From the NCBI RefSeq assembly GCF_031458115.1, contig NZ_JAVDXV010000014.1, forward strand, positions 33,252 through 97,251: 64,000 bases of DNA, read 5' to 3'. This document shows positions 17,271-25,397 of this stretch, piece by piece; within the stretch, counting starts at the first letter, position 1, and the number at the start of each line of letters is the position of its first letter. This DNA comes from Pelomonas asaccharophilus_A (GTDB lineage Bacteria > Pseudomonadota > Gammaproteobacteria > Burkholderiales > Burkholderiaceae_C). Under the pieces are notes generated by a model that was not told where the DNA came from, did not search any database, and saw nothing but the letters and a program-made list of their open reading frames with translations. The position numbers and the translations under genes were made by a program.

Positions 17271-18946
17271 AGCGTGCCGTCGGATGGTTCTATCCCGATC
17301 CAGCACGGCCTCTCACCCAGGTGTGGATGTGCTCTCTGTGGATGGGGCTGGTGGCGAACTGGCCGCTTTGGAAGCAGCTGACCACGCTGCCAGAGCTCGG
17401 CGGTTGGCGCGGCCTCGTGTTCATCGTCGCGTTTGCTGGCATGGTGACAGCTGCGACCGGGACGGTTGTCAGTTTGCTGGCGTGGCCACGACTCATCAAA
17501 GGGGTTTTGACTCTCTTGCTCGTGGCGTCGGCGGCGCTGGCCTATTTCATCGACAGCTATGGCATCGTGTTCGACCCAACGATGGTCGTGAACATGGTTC
17601 AGACGGATGCGCGGGAGACGCGTGACTTGCTGAGCCTCCGCCTCTTGCTGACGATTCTTTTGGTGGGTGTGACGCCAGCCGTTTGGCTGCTGATTCAACC
17701 TCGAGCGCCTGCGCAGCACATCGTTCGGCGGGTGGCCGGAAACATGGCCAGCTTTGTCGTTGGGGTGATCGTGGTGGTCGGGCTAGCACTTGCGGTGTTC
17801 GCCGATCTGTCGTCCACCATGCGCAACCACAAGGCGCTGCGATACATGGTGACACCCCTCAACGCGGTGTACTCCTTGAGTGCGGCAGCGATCCGCAGTC
17901 AAGCAGCGCCAAGTGGTCCCCCGGTCGTCATCGGTGCCGATGCTCGTCTATTGCCTCGACCTGCTGGTACCAAGCCCCCGCTGTTGCTGCTGGTGGTGGG
18001 GGAGACGGCGCGCTCCATGAACTTCAGCCTCAACGGCTACGAGCGCCTGACGAATCCGGAACTGTCCAAGCTGCCCGTGGTCAGCTTTCGCGACGTGACG
18101 TCGTGCGGCACCGCCACAGCCGCCTCGCTGCCGTGCATGTTCTCGCCGTTGGGGCGCTCGGATTTCGTGGACTTGAAGGGTACACAGGAGAACCTGTTGG
18201 ATGTCCTCTACCGCGCTGGTTTAGCCGTGCTGTGGTTGGACAACCAGAGTGGCTGCAAAGGACTGTGCGACCGGGTTCCCAACAGCACCACGGCCAATCT
18301 CCCCGAAGGCGCGATGCCACTGCCTGCGGCGCTGTGTCGCAAGGACGAGCTTGGCCATGCGGAGTGTTATGACGAGGCGATGCTGCATGAGCTGGATAGG
18401 CGCGTGGCACAACTGGAGCCGGCCCGGCTCGAGCGGGGCCTGGTACTCGTCATGCACCAGATGGGCAGTCATGGACCAGCCTACTTCAAGCGCTCGCCGC
18501 CGGACCTGGAACTGTTTCAGCCCGAGTGCATGAGCAACGCGCTGCAGCAGTGCGAGCGGCAACAAGTCGTCAACGGGTATGACAACACGATTGCGACGAC
18601 AGACCGTCTGTTGGCTCGGTCAATCTCCTGGCTACAGACTATGTCGACTCGGTTCGAACCTGGCATGCTGTACATCTCGGATCATGGCGAGTCCTTGGGG
18701 GAGAACGGCCTGTACCTTCATGGGATGCCATACGCCATGGCACCGAGGGAGCAAACGCATGTGCCGATGATTGTCTGGCGTCCAAACGCAGATGGCGGTG
18801 CCCAAAAGCTCATGCCGGGTTGCCTGGCAGGCTTGCGCGACAAGCCAGCGTCACATGACAACCTCTTCCACACAGTGATGGGCTGGATGGGTGCTCGCGC
18901 GGACGTGTACCGTCCAGAGCTAGATATCCTGTCCAACTGTCGGTAG
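17267..18946 (+). CDS. eptA: Phosphoethanolamine--lipid A transferase (EptA/MCR type)
   Basis: It transfers phosphoethanolamine from phosphatidylethanolamine to lipid A phosphates on the periplasmic side, lowering polymyxin binding. The 559-residue protein has five N-terminal membrane helices (about residues 1-190) and a periplasmic sulfatase-fold domain. Zinc and catalytic residues are all present: E246 (VVGETARSMNF), nucleophile T282 (SCGTATAASLPCMFS), D472-H473 (SDHGESLGENG), H485 and H498. The GTG at 17267 overlaps the PAP2 stop; an upstream in-frame GTG at 17222 would overlap much more. Regulation by the PmrA-like protein is suggested by the box at 16415. Whether it confers colistin resistance must be measured. 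Confidence 0.92.
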   Translation: MKRAVGWFYPDPARPLTQVWMCSLWMGLVANWPLWKQLTTLPELGGWRGLVFIVAFAGMVTAATGTVVSLLAWPRLIKGVLTLLLVASAALAYFIDSYGIVFDPTMVVNMVQTDARETRDLLSLRLLLTILLVGVTPAVWLLIQPRAPAQHIVRRVAGNMASFVVGVIVVVGLALAVFADLSSTMRNHKALRYMVTPLNAVYSLSAAAIRSQAAPSGPPVVIGADARLLPRPAGTKPPLLLLVVGETARSMNFSLNGYERLTNPELSKLPVVSFRDVTSCGTATAASLPCMFSPLGRSDFVDLKGTQENLLDVLYRAGLAVLWLDNQSGCKGLCDRVPNSTTANLPEGAMPLPAALCRKDELGHAECYDEAMLHELDRRVAQLEPARLERGLVLVMHQMGSHGPAYFKRSPPDLELFQPECMSNALQQCERQQVVNGYDNTIATTDRLLARSISWLQTMSTRFEPGMLYISDHGESLGENGLYLHGMPYAMAPREQTHVPMIVWRPNADGGAQKLMPGCLAGLRDKPASHDNLFHTVMGWMGARADVYRPELDILSNCR

Positions 18947-19124
18947 AGGCTAACCGACCGACAGATGTGATTTTGGTCCTGGATTGCGTGCCGAAAGCCC
19001 GTCTTTTGGCCAGTCGACAAGCTCACAACCAAACAGCTTGTTGATGAGTTCGTCGGCAGGCAGTTTCAGAAACGCAGCGGCATATCGGGATGCGGTCGAG
19101 CCCGGCGAGAGGTCCCGCAGGGCC

Positions 19125-19877
19125 TCAGACAGTCCAGAGCCTGTCGAACAACGCGGGCGGCGGCTCGGCATCGTCTGCGGAAACTACGCGCACACCTCGC
19201 AGAGATGCCGGTCGCACGCCGAACGTTGCGACAAACGTGCGAGTCAGGTGAGCGCTGTCGGAAAAACCTGCCCAATGGGCCGCTTCGGTGAGCGTGGACC
19301 CATCGGCGAGGGTGCGCACGGCACGCTGCAGTCGCAGCCAGCGCACATAGGCACGAAACGGCAAGCCGGACACCTCGGCGAACCAATGCATGAAACGGGA
19401 TGCCGACAGTCCGACAGCCTGCGCGGCGTCTTCGACGCGTACCGACGTGTCGAGTGCCGGCTCCAGCCATCGGAGGATGGTTGCCAGGCGTTCATCGTTG
19501 GGGCCACGATTGCGAGACGCCCCCTGACCTTCCAGCCACCGCGCCAACGCTCGTTCCAGGAGATCAGCCTGCGAGACCAGCATCGAGACCGGCTCAGCGA
19601 TTGGTGTCGGCACTCCGCCGACCATCGCAGGGTCCAGGAAGACCATGCGAACTGGATGGGTGGCCACTAGGCGATGTGGGACGCGGGCGGAGAGGAAATG
19701 TCCGGGGCTGTCTAGCACTCCCCAGGATCCTTCGACAGTCAAGGTGCCCGCTGAACACCAGGCAAGTTGGGCAGCCTGATGTCGGTGTGGGCGTCCCGTT
19801 TCGACCGGGCCTACGTAGACGGCCCAACCGCGGCCGACGGTGAGCTGAGGCCGGTCCGGAACTGTTGCCTCAACCAT
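19125..19877 (-). CDS. AraC-family transcriptional regulator
   Basis: A 250-residue regulator: an N-terminal cupin-like sensing half (GRPHRHQAAQLAWCSAGTL) and a C-terminal AraC/XylS DNA-binding domain with two helix-turn-helix units (VEDAAQAVGLSASRFMHWF and LTEAAHWAGFSDSAHLTRTF, then FGVRPASLR). The ATG at 19877 is chosen over a TTG six codons upstream. It is divergent from the sterol-desaturase-like gene, 431 bases away, and convergent with eptA. Its target and signal are unknown. Downstream, at 18950-19124, the same strand is open and could encode a short tail peptide, but I see no support for it. Confidence 0.85.
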   Translation of the reverse strand: MVEATVPDRPQLTVGRGWAVYVGPVETGRPHRHQAAQLAWCSAGTLTVEGSWGVLDSPGHFLSARVPHRLVATHPVRMVFLDPAMVGGVPTPIAEPVSMLVSQADLLERALARWLEGQGASRNRGPNDERLATILRWLEPALDTSVRVEDAAQAVGLSASRFMHWFAEVSGLPFRAYVRWLRLQRAVRTLADGSTLTEAAHWAGFSDSAHLTRTFVATFGVRPASLRGVRVVSADDAEPPPALFDRLWTV

Positions 19878-20308
19878 GCGCTGCCCGTAACGCAAGCCGA
19901 TAAACAGATGGGCAAGCAGCCGCGTGCGTTTCCGGCATCTTTGCCGGAAGCCGGCCTCCGATCTTCATCGTTTTCTCCATAGTCTTAGATCGCCGTCATT
20001 GCACACCCTGAAGGGGGTACGGAGTCAAGTAGCGATGGACTCGCGCCGTACACGCACGCGTCAGCGAGGCGTCCAGCGTACGCAGATCAAGGGACCAGCA
20101 GCGGAGTACGGCGGTCTTCCTGATCGGTCTTATCAAGCTCTTGCTCACCGTCGCTCTTCCGGGACGCTGCTATCGCGTCGTCGCGCGAGTTCAGTTGCCG
20201 CCACGGAAGGCGCTGTTGCGGGCGAAGAGTCAAGCGGGCGTAGCTGGTTTGTTCAAGCGCGCCCTGAGCCGGATGGCAACACTGGCGCTGCTTGTTGAGG
20301 AAATAGCA
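19878..20308. other. 431-base divergent intergenic region
   Basis: This lies between the AraC gene and the desaturase-like gene. I see one promoter-like element: TTGCAC at 19999, then ACCCTGAAGGGGGTACGGAGT (20005-20025) and CAAGTA. The long 20-21-bp spacing with a partial dyad is the style of MerR-family promoters, but the dyad matches at only about half of its positions. The remaining bases are open in several frames without protein-like composition, so I list no gene. Confidence 0.35.
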
Positions 20309-21151
20309 ATGAAAGTGAGTTCTCTTGTACGGTACGGCTCGTACCCCGGGGTCATGGCCCTGATGCTCCTCGGTGTAGCGGCAACGCCTGAGAGAGGCTT
20401 TGCATTTGCTTGGCTCGCCGCACTTGTCGCCAGCGGGCTGCTGGTCGTGGCCCTGCTTGAGCGCCGGTTTCCATTTGAGTCTCGGTGGCAGGCCGCGGAT
20501 CTGGACTTTCCGGCCGACGTCGCGCACGCTGTCGTCAACCTGGCTGTGATGCACGCAGCGGTGCTCGGCTTCGCGCTAATGCGCGACCTGACTGGCTATG
20601 AGGGGTTGGGATGGCCTGGAGACTGGCCCTACCTTGCTGAGGTTTTCTTGGCCGGGCTGCCGCTGGACCTGTCGCTGTATGCCGTGCATCGCCTGAGCCA
20701 TCGCCACGGCATTCTTTGGCGGTTCCACAGCATTCACCACTCATCCCGGCGGCTCTACTGGCTCAATGGCGAACGTCGTCATCCGCTGCATGCCGCGCTA
20801 ATGGCAAGCCCGGGACTGCTGGTGCTCGGAGTGCTCGGAACGCCCGCAGAGGTTGTAGGCGGATGGTTCGCCATCCTGGCCGTGCATCTGGCCTTCCAGC
20901 ATGCCAACCTGGACTACCGGCTTGGACCATTTCGCTACCTGCTAGGCGTTGCCGAGCTGCACCGCTGGCATCACCGAGAGCGCTTCGAGGACGCGCAGGT
21001 GAACTTCGGCGAGTTCTGGTTGATATGGGACCACGTCTTTGGCACCTTTTACCAGCCAAGTGCACCGCTTGGCCCCATTGGTATCGAAGGCGATCCTGTC
21101 CCACATGGCTACGGTCAACAGATCGTTTACCCGTTCCGGACCAACATATGA
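20309..21151 (+). CDS. Sterol desaturase/fatty acid hydroxylase superfamily protein
   Basis: This 280-residue integral membrane di-iron oxygenase has the eight-histidine pattern of the family: HRLSHRH near residue 130, HSIHHS about 13 residues later, and HRWHHRE near residue 220, plus an upstream HAVVNL stretch. Four to five hydrophobic helices precede and separate the boxes. I chose the ATG at 20309; further upstream in-frame ATGs exist (20273). Family members hydroxylate or desaturate sterols, carotenoids or fatty acids; here the neighbouring lipid A and lipid genes make a membrane-lipid substrate plausible, but this is inference. The next gene follows by 14 bases. Confidence 0.82.
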   Translation: MKVSSLVRYGSYPGVMALMLLGVAATPERGFAFAWLAALVASGLLVVALLERRFPFESRWQAADLDFPADVAHAVVNLAVMHAAVLGFALMRDLTGYEGLGWPGDWPYLAEVFLAGLPLDLSLYAVHRLSHRHGILWRFHSIHHSSRRLYWLNGERRHPLHAALMASPGLLVLGVLGTPAEVVGGWFAILAVHLAFQHANLDYRLGPFRYLLGVAELHRWHHRERFEDAQVNFGEFWLIWDHVFGTFYQPSAPLGPIGIEGDPVPHGYGQQIVYPFRTNI

Positions 21152-21165
21152 ACAGGAGAACTCGA

Positions 21166-21537
21166 ATGCCTTCCTTCCGCCAAACGATAGATCCCCACGT
21201 GGATGCCGAACTGCACAAGGCATGGGCTGCGTTGCCCAAGGATGAGGCAGCTGGTGGCTTCCGACACCTCGAGCGAGCCCATGTCATGGGACAGGCATCG
21301 ACCTACCAACATGTGCGTGTCCATCTACACATGCTGGCTTGGGCAGTGCGAAACCATCGCGCACGGGAAACGGTCGGGCAGTTGCTTCGCATCGTTGGCG
21401 CTGCAACCAAGACGCCCTTTGGCCTAGTCCCAACGGGCAACACGGGTGGGTCGAATGTCAGCCCCATCAAGCCGCTGCCGATCCCCGTCGATCTGGCAAA
21501 GATCATTGATAGGGCGAAGCAGGCCGCGGGACGTTGA
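21166..21537 (+). CDS. DUF3703 family protein (copy 1)
   Basis: A 123-residue soluble protein. Diagnostic stretches are FRHLERAHVMGQASTYQHV in the first half and the C-terminal NTGGSNVSPIKPLPIP. The ATG at 21166 has an AGGAG site seven bases upstream; another ATG at 21148 overlaps the preceding stop. It appears co-transcribed with the desaturase-like gene. Function is unknown; the family is often found in metal-resistance islands. A second copy with about half identical residues lies at 60140, next to dsbB-dsbA-like genes. Confidence 0.8.
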   Translation: MPSFRQTIDPHVDAELHKAWAALPKDEAAGGFRHLERAHVMGQASTYQHVRVHLHMLAWAVRNHRARETVGQLLRIVGAATKTPFGLVPTGNTGGSNVSPIKPLPIPVDLAKIIDRAKQAAGR

Positions 21538-21628
21538 TCTTCGTGCCTTGCGCTGCTGTCGCTTCGCGCCCCGGGGCGTCCTCCATCGAATCTTGCAAAA
21601 GGGGCCCCGGGACATGCGAGATCGCACG

Positions 21629-22975
21629 CTATGCCGACGCAGCACTGGTCGTGGCTGGGAAAACAACGCGGACAGACAGTCCGCGACCGGCGTCGCCCGC
21701 ATCAATTTCCACCATCGCGCCGTGCCGGTCTGCAATCGCTCGGACGATCGCCAATCCGAGTCCGCTACCGCCCGGGTAGGCTCCTCCTGCCACGCCACGG
21801 AAGAAGCGATCAAAGACGCGGCCGCGTTCCGCCTCCGGGATGCCCGGCCCGTGATCGACCACTCGAAGTACGGGCTGCTCCGCCTCCAGGGCAACCTCGA
21901 TGTCAACCGCTGCACCGGGCGCATACCGTAGCGCGTTGTCAACGAGGTTGTTCAGCAGCACCGTGAGTTGCGGTAGATCGCCTTCAACTACGGCTGGCTC
22001 AAGCACACGGACACCCAGGTCGACATCACGCGAATCTGCCTGGGTGGTGAAGGCACTGGCCACATTTCGCGCGAGCGCTGCCAAGTCAACGGGCTCTGAG
22101 TGCAGCATCTCGACGTCAGGTTCGCTGCGAGCGACCTGTAGGAGTTGCTCGACGAGGTGCTGTGAGCGGTCGATCCCTGCCTCCAGATCCTCCAGCGCAG
22201 CCTGCCTTGACGTTTCATCCGGGCTGCGCTGCAAGATCTGCAGCTGCAGGCGCAGTGCGGTGATCGGCGTGCGAAGCTCGTGCGCAGCGTCGGCGAGGAA
22301 TCTTCGCTGTGCTGAGAATGCCTCGCCCAGCCGTCTCAGCAGCTCGTTGGTTGATTCGATGACCGGCATCAACTCCTTGGGTGTATTGCCAACCCTGATC
22401 GGTGACAACGCGCCCGCGCTTCGGGTTGCGATGTCGAGAGCCGCGACGTCCAACGGCGCAAGCCCGCGACGCAAGCTGAAGATCAGCAGAGCGCCGACGC
22501 CAGCTACGAGGGCGACCATCAGCGTGGAAATCTGCACGGCGGACTCCCCAGCCATCTGCTGACGTTGTGACTGGCGCTGGGCTGCTTGAGCCACATAGCC
22601 ACCGCGCGTCACCGTGTGCACGATCCAGCGCTCGCCGCGCACCATCGGCTCGCTATGGCCTTCGATTGGAGAGAAGGGAAGCGCAACGCGTGGGTCGGAA
22701 ATGAAGAGGCGTCTTCCGCCAATGGTCCAGCTTTGCGTCACGATCTCGGAGTCATCCGGAATGTCAGTACGCACGGGAAGGTCTGCGCTGCTTTGCCAGC
22801 TTTGATTGGCTTGGTGCATACGGGCGACGCCTTCGGCGATGGTTTTCAGCTCGTCGTCGAAGACTTCATGCATCTCGGTGAGCGTCACCAGATAGGCCAC
22901 GACGGTGAGAAGCACCGTACCCAGTGCGAGGGTGCCGACGATCCACTTGAGCAGGTCACGTTCAAGGGAGCGCAT
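21629..22975 (-). CDS. Sensor histidine kinase, PmrB/QseC-like
   Basis: The 448-residue membrane kinase has an N-terminal helix (about 10-32), a periplasmic sensor of about 130 residues, a second helix near residue 150-170, a HAMP-like linker, phospho-acceptor H232 in AAHELRTPITALRLQLQ, and a HATPase domain with NLVDNALRYAP, DHGPGIP and GGSGLGLAIV. The periplasmic part has D/E residues but no clear ExxE iron motif of enteric PmrB. Its ATG overlaps the regulator stop (TGATG). It presumably phosphorylates the response regulator encoded directly upstream. The PmrB name rests on the PmrA-like boxes and target genes nearby, not on a search. Confidence 0.85.
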   Translation of the reverse strand: MRSLERDLLKWIVGTLALGTVLLTVVAYLVTLTEMHEVFDDELKTIAEGVARMHQANQSWQSSADLPVRTDIPDDSEIVTQSWTIGGRRLFISDPRVALPFSPIEGHSEPMVRGERWIVHTVTRGGYVAQAAQRQSQRQQMAGESAVQISTLMVALVAGVGALLIFSLRRGLAPLDVAALDIATRSAGALSPIRVGNTPKELMPVIESTNELLRRLGEAFSAQRRFLADAAHELRTPITALRLQLQILQRSPDETSRQAALEDLEAGIDRSQHLVEQLLQVARSEPDVEMLHSEPVDLAALARNVASAFTTQADSRDVDLGVRVLEPAVVEGDLPQLTVLLNNLVDNALRYAPGAAVDIEVALEAEQPVLRVVDHGPGIPEAERGRVFDRFFRGVAGGAYPGGSGLGLAIVRAIADRHGAMVEIDAGDAGRGLSVRVVFPATTSAASA

Positions 22976-23634
22976 CAAACCTCCGAAACTCGGTAACCCA
23001 CTCCCCGGACGTTGCGGATGCGCTCCGCACCCAGCTTGCGTCTGAGGTTGTGTACATGCACCTCGACCGCGTTGCTTGCGATCTCTTCTCCCCAGCCATA
23101 AAGCGATTCCTCCAGCTTTTCCTTGGAGATGACCGTGCCTGGCCTCAGCATCAGCGCTTCAAGCAGCCCGAACTCGCGGGCTGACAGTTCGATCGGATGA
23201 CCATCCAGGCTCACAACGCGTTTGGCCGGATCAAGGACCAGCGCACCACAGCGCAAGAGCGGAGATCCGCTCCCAGCATGTCGACGGAGTAAGGCGCGTA
23301 CGCGCGCAATCAATTCATCCAGGTCAAAAGGCTTGAGCACGTAGTCGTCAGCGCCTGCCTCCAGCCCGGCGATCTTGTCTCGCACGGTATCTCGCGCTGA
23401 AGCGATCAGTACAGGCATGCCATCACCGCGATCACGCAGGGTCTTCAACAGCTGCATGCCGTCGACCTGCGGCAGCCCGAGGTCAAGGATCGCCAGGTCA
23501 TGCAGGCGGTGACCAAGGGCGAGCTCTGCCTGTCGCCCATCTCGGACCCAGTCGACGCTGAACCCGGCTTGCAGCAGCCCTCTTTGCAGGGATTTGCCGA
23601 CCATCACGTCGTCCTCGACCAGTAACAGGCGCAT
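22975..23634 (-). CDS. OmpR-family response regulator, PmrA-like
   Basis: A 219-residue regulator: receiver domain with acidic pocket EDD (residues 7-9), phospho-acceptor D51 in LAILDLGLPQVDG, conserved K near 101 (DDYVLKPFDLDEL), and a winged-helix domain with LSAREFGLLEALMLRPG and VEVHVHNLRRKLG. It is the QseB/PmrA/BasR type by overall pattern. The gene heads the operon with its kinase. A PmrA-type box lies 63 bases upstream, so autoregulation is likely, and further boxes precede the PAP2-eptA and mipA-like units. Confidence 0.88.
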   Translation of the reverse strand: MRLLLVEDDVMVGKSLQRGLLQAGFSVDWVRDGRQAELALGHRLHDLAILDLGLPQVDGMQLLKTLRDRGDGMPVLIASARDTVRDKIAGLEAGADDYVLKPFDLDELIARVRALLRRHAGSGSPLLRCGALVLDPAKRVVSLDGHPIELSAREFGLLEALMLRPGTVISKEKLEESLYGWGEEIASNAVEVHVHNLRRKLGAERIRNVRGVGYRVSEV

Positions 23635-23696
23635 CTCAATCTTCTTGCCGCAAGGGGTTCATCCTAAGTTCTGAGGGGCATCGTCGGGGCCGCAAC

Positions 23697-23713
23697 CTTA
23701 AGTGGCACTTAAG
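23697..23713. promoter_or_regulatory. PmrA-box-like site, copy 2 (between regulator and dgkA)
   Basis: CTTAAG-TGGCA-CTTAAG. Because CTTAAG is its own complement, the site reads the same on both strands and can serve the regulator-kinase operon (start 63 bases to the left) and the divergent dgkA gene (start 112 bases to the right). Confidence 0.75.
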
Positions 23714-23824
23714 CATCCGGGAGCCACCATGGCGCATGCACTTCCCTGACCACTCTCTGCGTCTTGACCATATCGGCACCGACCTGCCGCACCAACCCGA
23801 ATGGGACGTCACCGAGGGCGGCAT

Positions 23825-24217
23825 ATGAGCGCTTCCAACCCCTACAAAGGGCGAACAGGCCTGGAGCGCATCGTTTACGCGTTCCGCTACTCGATGGATG
23901 GGTTGGTCGCCGCTTTCAAGGGCGAAAGTGCGTTCCGGCAGGAGGTGGTGCTGGGTGCTCTCCTGCTGCCTGTTGCCGCATGGCTCGCCATGGACTGGGT
24001 CCAACTCGTGTTGATGCTCGGAGCGCTGCTGATCGTGCTGATTGTCGAGTTGCTCAACTCGGCAATCGAGGCAACCGTGGACCGCATCTCGTTCGAACAC
24101 AACCTGTTGTCGAAGCGAGCGAAAGACATGGGCAGTGCTGCCGTCCTGCTGGCGCTGGTGTTCTTCGCCTTGGTCTGGGGGGCGGTGCTCTGGATGAAAT
24201 TCTGTCCCGCGGCGTGA
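23825..24217 (+). CDS. dgkA: Diacylglycerol kinase
   Basis: This small inner-membrane kinase phosphorylates diacylglycerol to phosphatidic acid. The 130-residue protein shows the DgkA signature: TGLERIVYAFRYSMDGL, FRQEV near residue 35, and VELLNSAIEATVDR near 75, with three membrane helices. Diacylglycerol is the by-product when EptA takes phosphoethanolamine from phosphatidylethanolamine, so DgkA would recycle it; dgkA also accompanies mobile mcr-3. It is divergent from the PmrA-like gene with a PmrA-type box between them. The ATG at 23825 is preferred to upstream in-frame starts. Confidence 0.9.
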   Translation: MSASNPYKGRTGLERIVYAFRYSMDGLVAAFKGESAFRQEVVLGALLLPVAAWLAMDWVQLVLMLGALLIVLIVELLNSAIEATVDRISFEHNLLSKRAKDMGSAAVLLALVFFALVWGAVLWMKFCPAA

Positions 24218-24267
24218 TCCGTTGTAATCGCCACCGCAGGCTCCTGGTTTAACCGCGCCCTTACCCG

Positions 24268-24666
24268 TCACGGGGCTAACAGGGCGCAAACGAGAGCCGC
24301 GCTGCGATACGCGACCAAAAGTGCGTTCCGAGTCCAGCCATCAGCCCTGCCGCCCACGATCTGCAAGTTTGTCACCTCAAGAACCTGCTTCAGCTTTCGG
24401 GCAGCATCGTGGATCTCAACACCATCGCGCCCGAGAGAGATTTCCAGTCGCAGGATCTCGATGTGTCGATCAGCCTCCTTCAGCTGCGCCCGCAGTTGAC
24501 GCTGCCATGGCTTGGAGGGCGGAATCCTGTCTAGAAGCCCCTGAACAATGACGTCGACATCGTTGATACCTTTCGCCATCGCTTCGAGGTGGGCAGCAGC
24601 TGAATCTGCTGGCAGGGCAGGGGACTCATCAGTCGATGCATCGTCGGTCAGATGTCTGGAGATCAT
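24268..24666 (-). CDS. Hypothetical protein, helical
   Basis: A 132-residue product with no recognised family. It begins with a Ser/Asp/Ala-rich stretch, followed by an amphipathic, charged helical middle (LRAQLKEADRHIEILRLE) and a hydrophobic C-terminal segment (LVAYRSAALVCALLAP). The ATG overlaps the stop of the upstream lipoprotein gene (ATGA), so the two are co-translated. With the lipoprotein, the 44-residue peptide gene and the MipA-like gene it forms an apparent four-gene reverse operon that starts at a PmrA-type box. Confidence 0.55.
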   Translation of the reverse strand: MISRHLTDDASTDESPALPADSAAAHLEAMAKGINDVDVIVQGLLDRIPPSKPWQRQLRAQLKEADRHIEILRLEISLGRDGVEIHDAARKLKQVLEVTNLQIVGGRADGWTRNALLVAYRSAALVCALLAP

Positions 24667-25205
24667 GTGCCCGCACCTACCGTCAGATCGGCGACAAGAC
24701 GGCTGATCAGCGCCCGATGCCGTATGGACGGCTCAGCCACCACAAGACGGTAGCGCTCGCTCCAGAGCCAAAGATCACCTACCAGTTCAACGAAGAGCAC
24801 CTGGCCTGCCGATCCCAGGATGCTCAACTCGCCCGTCCCCTTCTTCCAATCGAACAGCAGCCGATGAGACCCGGGAGGCATGACAAGCCTCACCATCGAT
24901 GCAGGCACGGTCGGCGCCAGTCGATCCCCTGCGGCGCCGACATGCACCGTGTTGACGGTGTCCCCGACGCGGTGCCGCACCACATAGACCACGAGCTGAC
25001 CAGGCACCGGGGCGAAGCGCTTGGCGTCCTCGTCCGCAGCCAACGATGGGATGGATAGGGGTGCACAGGTTGTCTGGGTGCGAGGCCGTCCGTGGGCGTG
25101 GTAGCAGTAGCCGTTCTCTGAGAGATCTCTCGGCGGACTCGTGCAACCAGATACCAAGGGGGCGCCAAGGACCATGGAGCCAGCAAGAAAAATGCGTCTA
25201 TGCAT
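24663..25205 (-). CDS. Putative outer-membrane lipoprotein
   Basis: A 180-residue protein starting MHRRIFLAGSMVLGAPLVSGC: a signal peptide with twin arginines and a lipobox VSGC, the Cys being about residue 21. The mature part is soluble and unrecognised; it contains VVYVVRHRVGDTVNTVHVG and a MPPGSHRLLFDW segment like small lipoproteins of the DUF2846 kind, but I cannot confirm that. The ATG at 25205 lies four bases after the stop of the upstream 44-residue gene. It is in the operon behind the MipA-like gene, so PmrA-type control is possible. Confidence 0.65.
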   Translation of the reverse strand: MHRRIFLAGSMVLGAPLVSGCTSPPRDLSENGYCYHAHGRPRTQTTCAPLSIPSLAADEDAKRFAPVPGQLVVYVVRHRVGDTVNTVHVGAAGDRLAPTVPASMVRLVMPPGSHRLLFDWKKGTGELSILGSAGQVLFVELVGDLWLWSERYRLVVAEPSIRHRALISRLVADLTVGAGT

Positions 25206-25209
25206 GATG

Positions 25210-25344
25210 TCACTCAACTTCGAAGGACGGCAGCGCGCCCGTTGAGAATTGCAGTACTACCTGCTGGTCTGCCAGAGCTGCAGACCACCACAGTGCAGCT
25301 GCTATGACGAACACCCCCGCAAGCACCGCGGAGCGCTTGGGCAT
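25210..25344 (-). CDS. 44-residue exported or membrane peptide
   Basis: The short frame starts MPKRSAVLAGVFVIAAALWW, a positively charged end followed by a hydrophobic core and an AALA-D signal-peptidase-like site near residue 26, leaving an 18-residue mature peptide ending FEVE. A strong AGGAG site lies seven bases before the ATG. Spacing to the MipA-like gene upstream (53 bases) and the lipoprotein gene downstream (4 bases) fits an operon member. No family recognised. Confidence 0.5.
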   Translation of the reverse strand: MPKRSAVLAGVFVIAAALWWSAALADQQVVLQFSTGALPSFEVE

Positions 25345-25397
25345 GAGACTCTCCTGACGACCCGAGGAAGGAATGAGCGATTGGCGTTGCTTCAGGT

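Noticed and set aside
18950..19171. A 73-codon reverse frame downstream of the AraC gene
   Set aside because: Partly protein-like at its end, but it overlaps the AraC gene and has no ribosome site or recognised family.
19924..20298. A forward frame of 124 codons in the AraC/desaturase intergenic region
   Set aside because: Composition is Arg/Ser-rich and not protein-like; no ribosome-binding site; best read as non-coding.
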